A stretch of DNA of 64,000 nucleotides from positions 217,463 through 281,462 of the forward strand of contig DAOTTU010000063.1 of assembly GCA_034437655.1 (NCBI GenBank), read 5' to 3'. Numbering within the stretch: position 1 is the first letter of the stretch; each line of letters starts with the position of its first letter. The notes beneath the pieces are model-generated. The model was given only the letters and a program-made list of their open reading frames with translations, had not been told where the DNA came from and searched no databases. Positions 1-8,830 of the stretch are shown in pieces. Origin of the DNA: J027 sp034437655 (GTDB lineage: Bacteria; Chloroflexota; Anaerolineae; Aggregatilineales; J027). A program made the position numbers and the translations under genes.

Positions 1-1553
1 AGTGCCCAGAACGCAATCTGGTGTGGGGCGATGGCGTCGTGGGCCAGCCGCAGTTGCTCTGGTAGTTCTAGCATCTTCAGCACAAATGTGGATTCTTCAT
101 CACCGAGCAGTGATAGGTCAGCATCAGCGTCCCAATCGTCAGCATAGCCGCGTTCTGCCAATTGTCGAATAATCCCTGCACAGCGCACATGGGCGTTTTG
201 AATATAAAATACCGGGTTTTCGTTGGACTGCTGCACGGCGAGGTCAAGGTCAAAATTAATGTCGTTGTCGGTGCTACGTTGTAGCAGGAAATAGCGCACC
301 GCATCGGCCCCGACTTCATCGAGAATGTTGTCTAACGCGATGATTTCACCCTTGCGTGTGCTGCCGGTCACGGCCTCACCATCTTTCAGAATGAACACCA
401 ACTGATGCAACACCACGTCGAGCCTGGCACTGTCATAATCCAGCGCTTCTAGCCCATATTTCACCACCTGCGACTCCGTGAAATGATCTGCCCCTAAGAC
501 ATTAATCAGCCGTACAAAGCCGCGTTCCAGCTTGTTGATATGGTAAGCGATGTCTGGCAGAACGTAGGTGGGGTCGCCGTTGCTACGCACGATAACGCGG
601 TCTTCACGGTCACCAAATGTTGTACTGCGGAACCAGGTTGCGGGTTGAGCGTTCTGGGCCTCAGCTTTTTGGGTTTCTTCGTCGCTGGCGCCTTCACGCA
701 CAGGGCTGTCGTAGGTGTGTCCACCCGCTTTGAGGCGTTGCAAGGCATCTTCTACTGCGCCATCATCGTAAAGACTCAGTTCGTTGAAATAGCGGTCAAA
801 GCTGATTTCGATGCGCCGGAGTGTGGACTGGATCATCTCAAAAATTTCGGTTTCGGCCCGTTGCTTGAAGGGTTCCCAATCCTTGTCGCGCCATGTTTCC
901 CCGACTTCAGCGGCAAGGGTCTTGCCCATTTCTGCCAGGTACTCCCCAACATAACCTTCTGCTGGCACAGGAACGTCATCCCCTAGTGCTTGCAGGTAGC
1001 GAGTTCGTAGGCTGTGCCCGAGCATTTCCATCTGGCGACCACCGTTATTGAAATAATATTCACGGTGAACAGCCCAGCCACAAGCCTCCATCAGGCGGGA
1101 AATGGCGTCACCAACGACGGCACCGCGTGTGCGCCCAATGTGGAGCGGCCCGGTGGGGTTGGCGCTCAGGAATTCGACCAGCAGCGGCTGGCCGTTACCG
1201 ATGTCTTGCGCAAAGACCGATTCCCCCGCTGCGATAATCGTTTCGGTCTGCTGGCGAACCCACTGCGGGCTCAGCCAGAAATTAATAAAGCCCGGTGGCG
1301 CAACCTCATGCTTGGCAATCAAGTCACTTTCAGGCAGATGTTCGATGATAGTGTTGGCGATGTCGAGTGGCTTTTGCTTGAAAGTTTTGGCATTGGCCAT
1401 CGCAATCGGTGAGGCATAATCCCCAACTTTCGACGGTTTGATGGGTGGAAATTGCGGGCTGGCATCGGTGGGCAGTGCCCCCGCGGCCTGTGCATGTTCA
1501 ACAGCTTGCTGAATCAAGGCTTCGATTCGGTTAGGAATGGGCGTAAAGCTCAA
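1..1553 (-). CDS. argS: Arginyl-tRNA synthetase, C-terminal part cut off by the window edge
   Basis: Class I aminoacyl-tRNA synthetase that charges tRNA-Arg in the cytoplasm. I translated the minus strand from a TTG at 1553, which sits 8 nt after an AAGGAG site; 517 residues are visible and no stop is met before the edge, against roughly 560 for the family. The N-terminal tRNA-recognition domain (about 1-110) is followed by the class I signature NPTGPLHIGRTRG near residue 135, and near residue 396 by TGSTRKG, which replaces KMSKS as is common in ArgS. The gene lies 41 nt downstream of the membrane-protein gene at 1595-2533 on the same strand. Several opposite-strand reading frames here are antisense shadows. 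Confidence 0.95.
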   Translation of the reverse strand, partial: MSFTPIPNRIEALIQQAVEHAQAAGALPTDASPQFPPIKPSKVGDYASPIAMANAKTFKQKPLDIANTIIEHLPESDLIAKHEVAPPGFINFWLSPQWVRQQTETIIAAGESVFAQDIGNGQPLLVEFLSANPTGPLHIGRTRGAVVGDAISRLMEACGWAVHREYYFNNGGRQMEMLGHSLRTRYLQALGDDVPVPAEGYVGEYLAEMGKTLAAEVGETWRDKDWEPFKQRAETEIFEMIQSTLRRIEISFDRYFNELSLYDDGAVEDALQRLKAGGHTYDSPVREGASDEETQKAEAQNAQPATWFRSTTFGDREDRVIVRSNGDPTYVLPDIAYHINKLERGFVRLINVLGADHFTESQVVKYGLEALDYDSARLDVVLHQLVFILKDGEAVTGSTRKGEIIALDNILDEVGADAVRYFLLQRSTDNDINFDLDLAVQQSNENPVFYIQNAHVRCAGIIRQLAERGYADDWDADADLSLLGDEESTFVLKMLELPEQLRLAHDAIAPHQIAFWA

Positions 1554-1594
1554 TCCGGGCACTCCTTACACAATTGATGGTGGCTAAATTCAGG

Positions 1595-2533
1595 TCATTT
1601 TGTTGGTTTCCGGTGCAGAAAACCTGTCACCCGATATTGCACCATCCCCAGCAACACCACAAGACTCAGTATGCCGACGAGCAGAGGGGCCAAGCTATAG
1701 GTGGCACCAATTGTGATGATATAACGCGCCAGGTCTGGTTCCTGTTCCAGCCACACGACGACGACTGATGCATGCGGTGCGCCAGTCATGAGTGCCAGTG
1801 CAGGGAGCGTTGACAGTGTGATAGTAAGCGTGCTGGTGGTTAGCATTAATCCTGCCCCGAGGCGATAAAACAGCCATACTCCCCATGCCAGGCCGCTGGC
1901 TTGCTGCGATGAGATTGCAACAAGCGACAGCAACAACCCCACCGCTGCAAAAACCGCTAACTCGATAAGCGGTTGCACGATAATGAGTGTACCCAGTGCC
2001 AGCAACCCGAACGGCGATTGTGTATAGATTGCATCAAGTTCAAGTGTGAAACCTTCGACAAGAATTAAACACACCGCCAGGATACGCATGACGATAATCG
2101 GCCACACAATATGGGCGTTATTCCAGAGGAGCGCGCTGAATTTGCTCAAGAGTATCTGATAGCGGGGCAAGGGAGTGCTTAGTAGAGGTTCCCACGTGCC
2201 GTTTTCAATCTCACGGGCAATCATTTGCGCACTCAGGGGTGGAATACTAACCGCACCGCGTAGCAACAACAGTTCGCTCAGCACCAGCATGAACGGGACC
2301 ATCACAACGGTGACCGGGAACAATAAAAAGCCGAACAATCGTGGCCCGGTGATGATTGCGCCACCGGCTGCCATCAATACCAGTATGGTAAACCCCGGCG
2401 AAACGCTCAACAACCGCTGCCCGAGCTGCTCAATGCGAATATCTAGCCGACGATAGGCGCGGAGTTCGTTGGCAACCAGTGGAAAACGTGGGTGTAACCA
2501 GTTTGGCAGCGTGTCAATCAATCGCTCAATCAT
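1595..2533 (-). CDS. ABC-2-type permease-like membrane protein
   Basis: A 312-residue integral membrane protein with about six hydrophobic segments. It carries an EIENGTWEPLLSTPL stretch near residues 108-122, which resembles the conserved cytoplasmic loop of ABC-2 export permeases (E-x-G-T-x-E-x-L-L-x-T-P). No ATP-binding subunit is next to it, so the partner is either elsewhere or absent. It starts with ATG at 2533, divergently from the KptA-like gene at 2590, and ends 41 nt before argS. A second protein with a similar loop and topology is encoded at 24176-25177. The substrate cannot be told from the sequence. Confidence 0.75.
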   Translation of the reverse strand: MIERLIDTLPNWLHPRFPLVANELRAYRRLDIRIEQLGQRLLSVSPGFTILVLMAAGGAIITGPRLFGFLLFPVTVVMVPFMLVLSELLLLRGAVSIPPLSAQMIAREIENGTWEPLLSTPLPRYQILLSKFSALLWNNAHIVWPIIVMRILAVCLILVEGFTLELDAIYTQSPFGLLALGTLIIVQPLIELAVFAAVGLLLSLVAISSQQASGLAWGVWLFYRLGAGLMLTTSTLTITLSTLPALALMTGAPHASVVVVWLEQEPDLARYIITIGATYSLAPLLVGILSLVVLLGMVQYRVTGFLHRKPTK

Positions 2534-2589
2534 GGCGGAAACTATATCATAGGTGTTGCAACCTGACGAACTTTCTCAAGGAGTCCCTG

Positions 2590-3147
2590 ATGCTAAGCCC
2601 AGAAGACGTGCGCCTCAGCAAAACCCTCGCCTTTATTCTGCGTCATCATCCGCATTACTATGAGCTGGAACTTGCGCCCGGCGGCTGGATTGGCATGGCC
2701 GACCTGCTCGACGCACTGCGGCGTGAGAATCAACGCTTTGCAGCCGTGACGCAGGCAGATATTGAGCGTATCATCAATGCGTCGGACAAGCAACGTTATG
2801 AGATTGAAGGCGGTCGCATTCGAGCCTTATACGGGCATTCAGTAGACGCGGCGCTGGCGTATACACCCGGTGAACCACCGACCGTCCTCTATCATGGCAC
2901 AGCCGCAAAGGTGGTGCCTATTATTCAAAACGAGGGGTTAAAGCCGATGTCGCGCCGCTATGTCCATCTCTCGGCTGATGAAGAAACAGCGCGGCTTGTC
3001 GGGCAGCGCAAGGGTGGCAAGTTGGTGCTACTGTACGTCGCTGCACTGCAAGCTCACCAGAACGGCATCGCATTTTATTATGGCAACGATGATGTCTGGT
3101 TGGCCGACCATGTGCCGCCGGATTACATCACAACTCGCCCCGGCTAG
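2590..3147 (+). CDS. kptA: RNA 2'-phosphotransferase, Tpt1/KptA family
   Basis: Predicted NAD+-dependent RNA 2'-phosphotransferase. In eukaryotes Tpt1 removes the splice-junction 2'-phosphate from tRNA; the bacterial role is unclear. The 185-residue length fits the family. Visible signatures are LSKTLAFILRHHP at the N-terminus, the GGWI stretch, RIRALYGHS, LYHGTA, and SRRYVHLS, which together supply the Arg/His residues expected at the active site. I chose ATG 2590 because an AAGGAG site stands just upstream; the longer frame from 2479 would overlap the divergent gene. It converges with the FAH-family gene, overlapping it by 4 nt. Confidence 0.9.
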   Translation: MLSPEDVRLSKTLAFILRHHPHYYELELAPGGWIGMADLLDALRRENQRFAAVTQADIERIINASDKQRYEIEGGRIRALYGHSVDAALAYTPGEPPTVLYHGTAAKVVPIIQNEGLKPMSRRYVHLSADEETARLVGQRKGGKLVLLYVAALQAHQNGIAFYYGNDDVWLADHVPPDYITTRPG

Positions 3148-3914
3148 AGGCGCTCGACGGGGTTGCGCAGCGTACCAATGCCTTCAATTTCAACTTCAAC
3201 CACATCATCGTCGTTTAGTTCGCTGACCCCTTCAGGCGTCCCGGTCAGGATGACATCACCGGGCAGGAGCGTCATCACCCGGCTGACAAAGGCAATCAGG
3301 CTGGGGATATTATGGATCATCAACGACGTACGGCTGTCTTGCACGGTTTTGCCGCTCAAGTGCGTCTGTAATCGTAAGTCGCCGGGGGTGGTAAGGTTGG
3401 TTTCGATCCATGGGCCGAGCGGGCAGAATGTGTCGAACCCTTTGGCCCGCCACCACTGCGCATCCTGCTTTTGTAGCACACGGGCGCTGACATCATTGGC
3501 GCACGTATAGCCAAGAATCGTGTCCTGTGCAGCCGCCACCGAGACGTGACGAGCGACTTTGCCCATCACAACGGCCAGTTCACCTTCAAGGTCAATCCGT
3601 CCGACATCTGGCAATTGGATTGGGATATCGTAACCAATCAGCGCAGAGGTCGGCTTCAGGAAAATAAAAGGCTCGTCTTCAGGAGCAGTATTGCCCATCT
3701 CAGCGGCGTGAGCGGCGTAATTGCGACCAACAGCGATGATTTTGCTGGGTTGGCACGGCGGCGCGATCAACAGGTGTTCAAATTCTCCCATCGGGTTGCC
3801 TTTTTCCAGCGTTGCGGCGAAAGGGTCTTGCCCCACCAGTTCATAGACGACCCCGTCTTCAACCAGTCCATATTTTGCACCCTCAGTGGTGAAATAGCGC
3901 GTTATTTTTGCCAT
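3144..3914 (-). CDS. Fumarylacetoacetate hydrolase family protein
   Basis: A 256-residue member of the FAH superfamily, metal-dependent enzymes that hydrolyse or decarboxylate 2-oxo acids in catabolic pathways. The C-terminal FAH fold is complete: VGRNYAAHAAE around residue 62, FLKPTSAL around 85, metal ligands in LEGEL (E110, E112) and ND (D141), and LLPGDVILTGTPEGV near the end. The ATG at 3914 has AGGAG 8 nt upstream. It starts 3 nt after the stop of the methyltransferase gene at 3918-4763, so the two are probably one transcript, although no metabolic link between them is obvious. The exact substrate is unknown. Confidence 0.9.
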   Translation of the reverse strand: MAKITRYFTTEGAKYGLVEDGVVYELVGQDPFAATLEKGNPMGEFEHLLIAPPCQPSKIIAVGRNYAAHAAEMGNTAPEDEPFIFLKPTSALIGYDIPIQLPDVGRIDLEGELAVVMGKVARHVSVAAAQDTILGYTCANDVSARVLQKQDAQWWRAKGFDTFCPLGPWIETNLTTPGDLRLQTHLSGKTVQDSRTSLMIHNIPSLIAFVSRVMTLLPGDVILTGTPEGVSELNDDDVVEVEIEGIGTLRNPVERL

Positions 3915-3917
3915 CTC

Positions 3918-4763
3918 TCAGTCTCCTGTTTGAACGATCCCCGTTACGGTTTGGGGATAAGATGTGCCACAATGATTGCATCGCCAGCGTTGACCATCGG
4001 TATACATGGCGATGTGCCCGCAGGCGGGGCAGCACCAGCAATCCTCGAGCAATGTCGGGCCCACTGGCGCGGCATTCCCCGTTTTTTGTAGCCAGACGAG
4101 CGCGTATAAGTCAGACCAGTCTGCGTTTAATGACAACACCGTTAAGTTGTATCGTGCTTCAAGCATCGCGGTGAAGGCAGCGTTGGGCATCGTCCGCTTG
4201 AGGAACAGCCATGCATCAGCGCCCTGACGATTTGTCAGCGTTAGGATACCACCCGGCCGCACAACGCGCACCATTTCAGCCAGCGTTAGGTGTGCATCTG
4301 GCAAAAATTCCAGCGCTTCCAGACAGGTTACAACGTCAAAACTATTATCGGGAAAATGTAAAGTGGTCGCGTCCATGTGCAATAATGTCAAGCGTCCGTC
4401 AGCAATAGGGGCTTGCAGGCGTGTGGCCGCAACATTGAGCATTTGGTGGCTGAGGTCCAGCGCAACGATGGAGCCACCAAAGGCGCGGTGTTCAAATAAG
4501 GTGACGGGTAATCTTCCTGTGCCAGTGGCGACATCTAACACATGTGGGGATGATGTATCTACATAGTGTAGCAATGGTCGTGCAAGGAAGGCATATTCAT
4601 AAACGGGTTGGCGGCTTTTCACAGTGTCATAGCGCGTGGCGTAGCGGTCATATAGCCAGATGACAGCACGCCGACCGAGGTAGACGCCTTCGGTGCTGTT
4701 CACAAGCCACCACGATGCTATACCGAGTATCAGCACTGCCAGAAGGAGCCATATCCACCACAT
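3918..4763 (-). CDS. Membrane-tethered SAM-dependent methyltransferase with C-terminal zinc ribbon
   Basis: Class I SAM methyltransferase of about 281 residues. A hydrophobic N-terminal segment (about 3-22) looks like a membrane anchor. Motif I, VLDVATGTG, lies near 77-84, followed by ALDLSHQML and a VVRPGGILTLTN post-motif. The C-terminus has CxCCPAC then, 13 residues on, CNHC (residues about 243-266), a likely zinc ribbon that most methyltransferases of this kind lack. ATG 4763 is preferred over the TTG one codon upstream. The next gene begins 3 nt after the stop, suggesting an operon. The substrate is unknown; quinone or lipid methylation would suit a membrane-bound enzyme but is only a guess. 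Confidence 0.85.
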   Translation of the reverse strand: MWWIWLLLAVLILGIASWWLVNSTEGVYLGRRAVIWLYDRYATRYDTVKSRQPVYEYAFLARPLLHYVDTSSPHVLDVATGTGRLPVTLFEHRAFGGSIVALDLSHQMLNVAATRLQAPIADGRLTLLHMDATTLHFPDNSFDVVTCLEALEFLPDAHLTLAEMVRVVRPGGILTLTNRQGADAWLFLKRTMPNAAFTAMLEARYNLTVLSLNADWSDLYALVWLQKTGNAAPVGPTLLEDCWCCPACGHIAMYTDGQRWRCNHCGTSYPQTVTGIVQTGD

Positions 4764-4837
4764 CAATAGAAAAATCGTCCTTAACTCTGTATAGTTGTAG
4801 TCAGCCGTGTCTATTTTGCCAGCCGGAGTGGGTTACT

Positions 4838-5989
4838 GTGGATCGTAAAACGAAACAATTGGTTAAACAACTCGAAAGTGAAGACCCCAGGGAACGTTAT
4901 CTTGCTGCCGGAGAGCTTGCCAAGCGCCGCGCTGTTGAAACGCTTTCTGTGCTTGATAGAGTCGCAACGCTGGACGCAAACCCCAAAGTGCGCGATATGG
5001 CGTATAAGGCGGTGCGCTTTTTAACAGTGCTGAAAGATGAAATGGATCAAGAAGAACTGCGGCGGCGCATTGAAGAACAGGATGCGGATGAGGACGATGA
5101 TGCGACTGTTGCTGGCTGGAGCGATATTGACTCGATTTTACAGCCAGATGACACCCTGACGACGGGAAAGATCAAGACCATGGAGGGCTACTCGTCTGTA
5201 TTCACTGCTGACGAGGATACAGACCAGAGAAGTCCTTTTGCCGAGGACGATGATGACGCTGGTGCTTTCGCCGCTCCAGATGATCAGCGTTTTCAGGAGA
5301 GTTTTGAACCTGTTGAGTACAGCAACATCGACCTCGGGCTCTACCCGGACCTGCGTCTGGACGATGAACCGCTTCAGCCAGAGCCAACTGCCCCCCCAGA
5401 GGAAGATAGCAAAAAGCGAGGGCGACGGCAGTCGCGCAGTAAATCTCGTAAGAACAAGCGGCGCTCGACCTTTCGCTATCGCATCTTACTCTGGCTCAGT
5501 GTATCCGTGGCAATTATGGCGTTAGCACTGGTGTTGAGTGAGGAATTTGGGCTTGATGATGGCGATACCCCCCAGAATCGACAGGAAGCGCTTGATGGGT
5601 TAGAAACATGGCGTGAGGCAATGGTTAACACAGCCAATCGCTATTTTACGGCTACTGTTACTGTGTCCGAGTTTGACTGTGCGGCCTATACCGAAAACAC
5701 ATCAGTCTATACGATTCCAGAACGCCCTGACTGGGCTGCTGCTGATGGTGAATTTCAGGAAGGGTTGGACAATTACTTTGACGGGATGGAAACTGCCGGC
5801 GAGAACCTGACCGAGGTCAAGCGCTTGCTTGATACCCAGTGCGAACGTGCCCCAGAACGTGCGCCGTTGCCGACAGGCATGAATGATGCCATCCGTGAGA
5901 ACCTGACCCAAACCCTGACGATTTTAAATACACGTGTTCTGAGTGACCTGAACGCCGCCGAACGTGATTTAAACAGTGGCGATGAATAG
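4838..5989 (+). CDS. HEAT-like N-terminal domain, membrane-anchored protein of unknown function
   Basis: I take the GTG at 4838 as start because GGAG lies 9 nt upstream; upstream in-frame codons overlap the divergent methyltransferase. The 383-residue product begins with a short HEAT-like helical repeat (LVKQLESEDPRERYLAAGELAKR), then a long acidic, probably disordered stretch, then a very basic KKRGRRQSRSKSRKNKRR segment directly before one transmembrane helix (about 215-236), and an external C-terminal domain with two or three cysteines. By the positive-inside rule the HEAT and acidic parts would be cytoplasmic. I do not recognise the C-terminal domain and assign no function. Confidence 0.75.
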   Translation: MDRKTKQLVKQLESEDPRERYLAAGELAKRRAVETLSVLDRVATLDANPKVRDMAYKAVRFLTVLKDEMDQEELRRRIEEQDADEDDDATVAGWSDIDSILQPDDTLTTGKIKTMEGYSSVFTADEDTDQRSPFAEDDDDAGAFAAPDDQRFQESFEPVEYSNIDLGLYPDLRLDDEPLQPEPTAPPEEDSKKRGRRQSRSKSRKNKRRSTFRYRILLWLSVSVAIMALALVLSEEFGLDDGDTPQNRQEALDGLETWREAMVNTANRYFTATVTVSEFDCAAYTENTSVYTIPERPDWAAADGEFQEGLDNYFDGMETAGENLTEVKRLLDTQCERAPERAPLPTGMNDAIRENLTQTLTILNTRVLSDLNAAERDLNSGDE

Positions 5990-5993
5990 TGCG

Positions 5994-6563
5994 TTACTGC
6001 TTTTCTGGCAGGTATTTTTTAATGCCTCTGATGTCAGTTGGAACCATACTCAGTAACAAGCGACTGCGCGCTGTGTAGTACACCAGATACTCGCGTCCCT
6101 GTTCGATAGGCACTTCTTGTGGTGGCAAAAACGGCGCAAAGCTGTAGTCGCCGATGAGGTAGGTGAACGGCATTTCGGGGCGCTCACGGCTAGACATTTT
6201 GACTTCGAGTTTACCGCGTGTCCAGCGCACCGGGTTGCGGCCAAATGCTTCAGGGACAAACATCTCGGCGTTGGTCCACAGCACGATCAGCAGAAATGAA
6301 AAACTAAGTACGGTAAACCCCATCAATACCCACCCGAATACACCAGTCACGCTGATTGTTTGTGCGAATCCCCATACGCTAACCAGCGCAAATAATGCGA
6401 AAATAATAAAACCCAGACCAGAAACCAACGCGGCTGCTAGCACAGGGGCGCGTTGTGTGTCGGTCAGTTTACCAGCACGGTTGGCGCGTAACTTGTCAGC
6501 CATTTGTGGGGAGGGCGCGTAATTCGATTGCTGTTTTTGTGTCAATTTTCTAGTATGATCCAA
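5994..6563 (-). CDS. Two-helix membrane protein of unknown function
   Basis: A protein of up to 189 residues with two adjacent transmembrane helices (about 40-65 and 74-97 from the TTG start) and a soluble C-terminal domain of about 90 residues containing PFTYLIGDYSFAPFLPP and EYLVYYTARSRLLLSM. The second half resembles the soluble part of small bacterial membrane proteins that set a surface or signalling domain at the membrane, but I recognise no named family. The start is uncertain: the TTG at 6563 has no convincing ribosome site, and ATG 6503 is an alternative. It converges with the HEAT-like gene (4 nt apart). Confidence 0.7.
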   Translation of the reverse strand: MDHTRKLTQKQQSNYAPSPQMADKLRANRAGKLTDTQRAPVLAAALVSGLGFIIFALFALVSVWGFAQTISVTGVFGWVLMGFTVLSFSFLLIVLWTNAEMFVPEAFGRNPVRWTRGKLEVKMSSRERPEMPFTYLIGDYSFAPFLPPQEVPIEQGREYLVYYTARSRLLLSMVPTDIRGIKKYLPEKQ

Positions 6564-6722
6564 TGCGCGTGTGTGTACTTATGCAAAGCGATTTGCAGTA
6601 TAACATCAATTGGGCGGCAACACACCGTCATTTTTTCTTGGAGAATGCTTGACACAGCAGTACAATAACTCGACGTTTGGAAGCCTTGATGCTCCCATGT
6701 ATCGTAAGGAGACACATTACCC

Positions 6723-7784
6723 GTGGTAAGTCCATTAGACTGGCTGCTTGGCCTGTTTTCTTTGGACATCGGCATTGACCTTGGCACCGCAAACACGTTA
6801 GTGAGTGTACGCGGGAAGGGAATTGTGATCAACGAGCCATCTTATGTGGCGATTGAAAAGAAAACCCGGCGACCGCTTTCTGTTGGACAGGAAGCGAAAG
6901 AGATGTCCGGCAAAGTGCCCAGTAAAATTATGGTCGTTCGACCGCTGCGCGACGGCGTTATCAGTGAATTTGAAATCACTGAGGCGATGTTGAATTACTT
7001 TATCGAGAAGGCCCACCAGCAAAGCTGGGTGCCAATCCCACGACCGCGTGTGGTGGTGGGGATTCCGTCTGGCGTTACTGAAGTAGAAAAACGAGCAGTC
7101 TATGACGCAACAATGAGTGCTGGGGCCCGCGAAGCCTTTCTTGTAGAAGAACCTGTTGCCGCTGCAATTGGTGCTGGCCTACCGATTCAGGAAACACGCG
7201 GTAGCATGGTGGTCGATATTGGTGGTGGTACAACCGAAGTGGCCGTGTTTTCGTTGGGCGGTATCGTCATCAGCCGCAGTATTCGAGTAGCGGGCGACGA
7301 AATGGATGAAGACATCGTTCAGTACATGCGCTCGAAGTACAATCTGCTCATTGGCGAACGAACTGCCGAACGTATTAAAATAGAAATTGGGTCAGCGTTC
7401 CCATTGCTCGAAGAACGTACAACGATTGTGCGTGGACGCAACTTGATCACGGGGCTGCCCGAAGCGCGCGAGGTATCGTCAATTGAAATTCGCGAAGCGC
7501 TGGCAGGGTCAGTTGGTATTCTTGTCGATACTATTCGTGATGCATTGGACGAGACGCCGCCTGAACTGGTTGCAGACCTGATGGAATCTGGCATCTGCAT
7601 GGCTGGCGGTGGTAGCCAATTAAAGGGGCTAACCGAGCGCATTGCAGAAGAAGTCAATGTGCGTGTCTGGTTAGCTGAAGACGCAATGACCTGTGTGGCT
7701 CGTGGCGCTGGTCGTATACTGGAAGACTACGACAATTTACGCAGTTTGTTGGCGGGTCTGGAACGAGGCTCGACACAACATTAA
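6723..7784 (+). CDS. mreB: Rod-shape-determining actin homologue MreB/Mbl
   Basis: Bacterial actin that polymerises under the membrane and positions cell-wall synthesis. The 353-residue length and motifs fit the MreB/Mbl/MreBH group: DIGIDLGTANTLV (phosphate 1), VGIPSGVTEVEKRAV, FLVEEPVAAAIGAG, VVDIGGGTTEVAV (phosphate 2) and CMAGGGSQLKGL (adenosine motif). The start is GTG 6723 with AAGGAG about 12 nt upstream; the first residues (VSPLDWLLGLFS) would form an amphipathic membrane-binding stretch. MreC/MreD genes do not follow; instead a TerB-like gene starts 20 nt after the stop, probably co-transcribed. Confidence 0.95.
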   Translation: MVSPLDWLLGLFSLDIGIDLGTANTLVSVRGKGIVINEPSYVAIEKKTRRPLSVGQEAKEMSGKVPSKIMVVRPLRDGVISEFEITEAMLNYFIEKAHQQSWVPIPRPRVVVGIPSGVTEVEKRAVYDATMSAGAREAFLVEEPVAAAIGAGLPIQETRGSMVVDIGGGTTEVAVFSLGGIVISRSIRVAGDEMDEDIVQYMRSKYNLLIGERTAERIKIEIGSAFPLLEERTTIVRGRNLITGLPEAREVSSIEIREALAGSVGILVDTIRDALDETPPELVADLMESGICMAGGGSQLKGLTERIAEEVNVRVWLAEDAMTCVARGAGRILEDYDNLRSLLAGLERGSTQH

Positions 7785-7804
7785 TCATAGGGGAGTATGC
7801 GAAA

Positions 7805-8830
7805 GTGAATCGGCCTGATTTTGAAAGCGCCCTCAAAGAAATTGTCGAACTCATCGACACGGCGATTGCGGATAAACGTATTCGCCGTGTGAGCGAGGAA
7901 CAGATTCAGATTATCGCTGTTTCCTACCAGGTAAATCCTTACGTTGAATTTTCTGAAACGCTGGCTGAATTCTACCGTGACTTCTTGCATAAAGCGCTGG
8001 AAGATAAAGTCATTACAGAAGGGGAAGCCGAAGACCTTGCCCACCTCAAGCTGGTCCTGGGTTTGAACGACCGCGCTGTGGAACGCATTCACGAGGAGGT
8101 TGTTCAGGCAATCTACAAACGTAGTGTTATTGAGGCGGTCGCTGATGGACGAATCGACTCGCATGAACGCGAATTTCTTGAAAAATTGCAGCGTGATCTT
8201 CGTCTGTCCGACGATATCGCCGAGCAAATTTACCAGAATGAAGCCCAGGATTATCTGGATCGTTACCTGACTACGGCGATAAATGACGAACGTCTTGATC
8301 CCGACGAAGAAGCCGAATTGAACGCGATCACACGTAGCCTCGGTGTAGACATCGCCCTAACCGATCGCACCAAAGCTGCGCTGAATAAGTATCGGCTGTA
8401 TTGGGTCATTGAAAACGGCCGCTTGCCTGTTGTTGAAGTTGACATCGCACTGAACCCCGACGAAGTATGCTACCTTGAACTGCCTGCTGCCTGGTACGAA
8501 CAAGAAAACCGTGACCTGAGCGACCGCATCGGTAGTATTCGCTTTTTCAAATCTGACTATCAGCCCTTACGTGGTGTGACCCAACAGCCAGACCTCAGCC
8601 AATGGCAGCGGCGCGATCGTGGGACCGCCTATTTAACCAATCAGCGCATTCTGCTGGATGGCGATGACACCCGTGTCTCAATTGCCCTGCAAGACATTCT
8701 CGACATTCATACCTATCAGAGCGGGGTCGAAATCTTTACAGCAACGACAATCAATCCGTACATTGCATTTCAAGCGGCAACGGATATTTTTATCGTATTG
8801 CTGGGGCGTGCTATTCGGAACTTGTCGTGA
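7805..8830 (+). CDS. TerB-like helical protein with C-terminal PH-like domain
   Basis: A 341-residue soluble, acidic protein. The first 210 residues look like two or three TerB-like helical bundles (repeated patterns such as IVELIDTAIADKRIRRVSEEQ and VIEAVADGRIDSHEREFLEKL), the fold found in tellurite-resistance and DnaJ-associated proteins. The last 100 residues (GTAYLTNQRILLDG through IFIVLLGRAI) resemble a bacterial PH-like domain. The GTG start at 7805 has GGGGAG 9 nt upstream. It follows mreB by 20 nt, so a role beside the MreB cytoskeleton is possible but unproved. Its 3' end overlaps the convergent flippase-like gene by 20 nt. Confidence 0.8.
   Translation: MNRPDFESALKEIVELIDTAIADKRIRRVSEEQIQIIAVSYQVNPYVEFSETLAEFYRDFLHKALEDKVITEGEAEDLAHLKLVLGLNDRAVERIHEEVVQAIYKRSVIEAVADGRIDSHEREFLEKLQRDLRLSDDIAEQIYQNEAQDYLDRYLTTAINDERLDPDEEAELNAITRSLGVDIALTDRTKAALNKYRLYWVIENGRLPVVEVDIALNPDEVCYLELPAAWYEQENRDLSDRIGSIRFFKSDYQPLRGVTQQPDLSQWQRRDRGTAYLTNQRILLDGDDTRVSIALQDILDIHTYQSGVEIFTATTINPYIAFQAATDIFIVLLGRAIRNLS

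Noticed and set aside
540..1412. Long plus-strand frames opposite argS
   Set aside because: They lie antisense to a clear ArgS with motifs and a ribosome site; their proteins show no family pattern.
6638..6666. Promoter before mreB (TTGACA at 6649, or TTGGAG-17-TACAAT)
   Set aside because: TTGACA has no -10 at the proper distance, and the other pair is weak; I could not choose.
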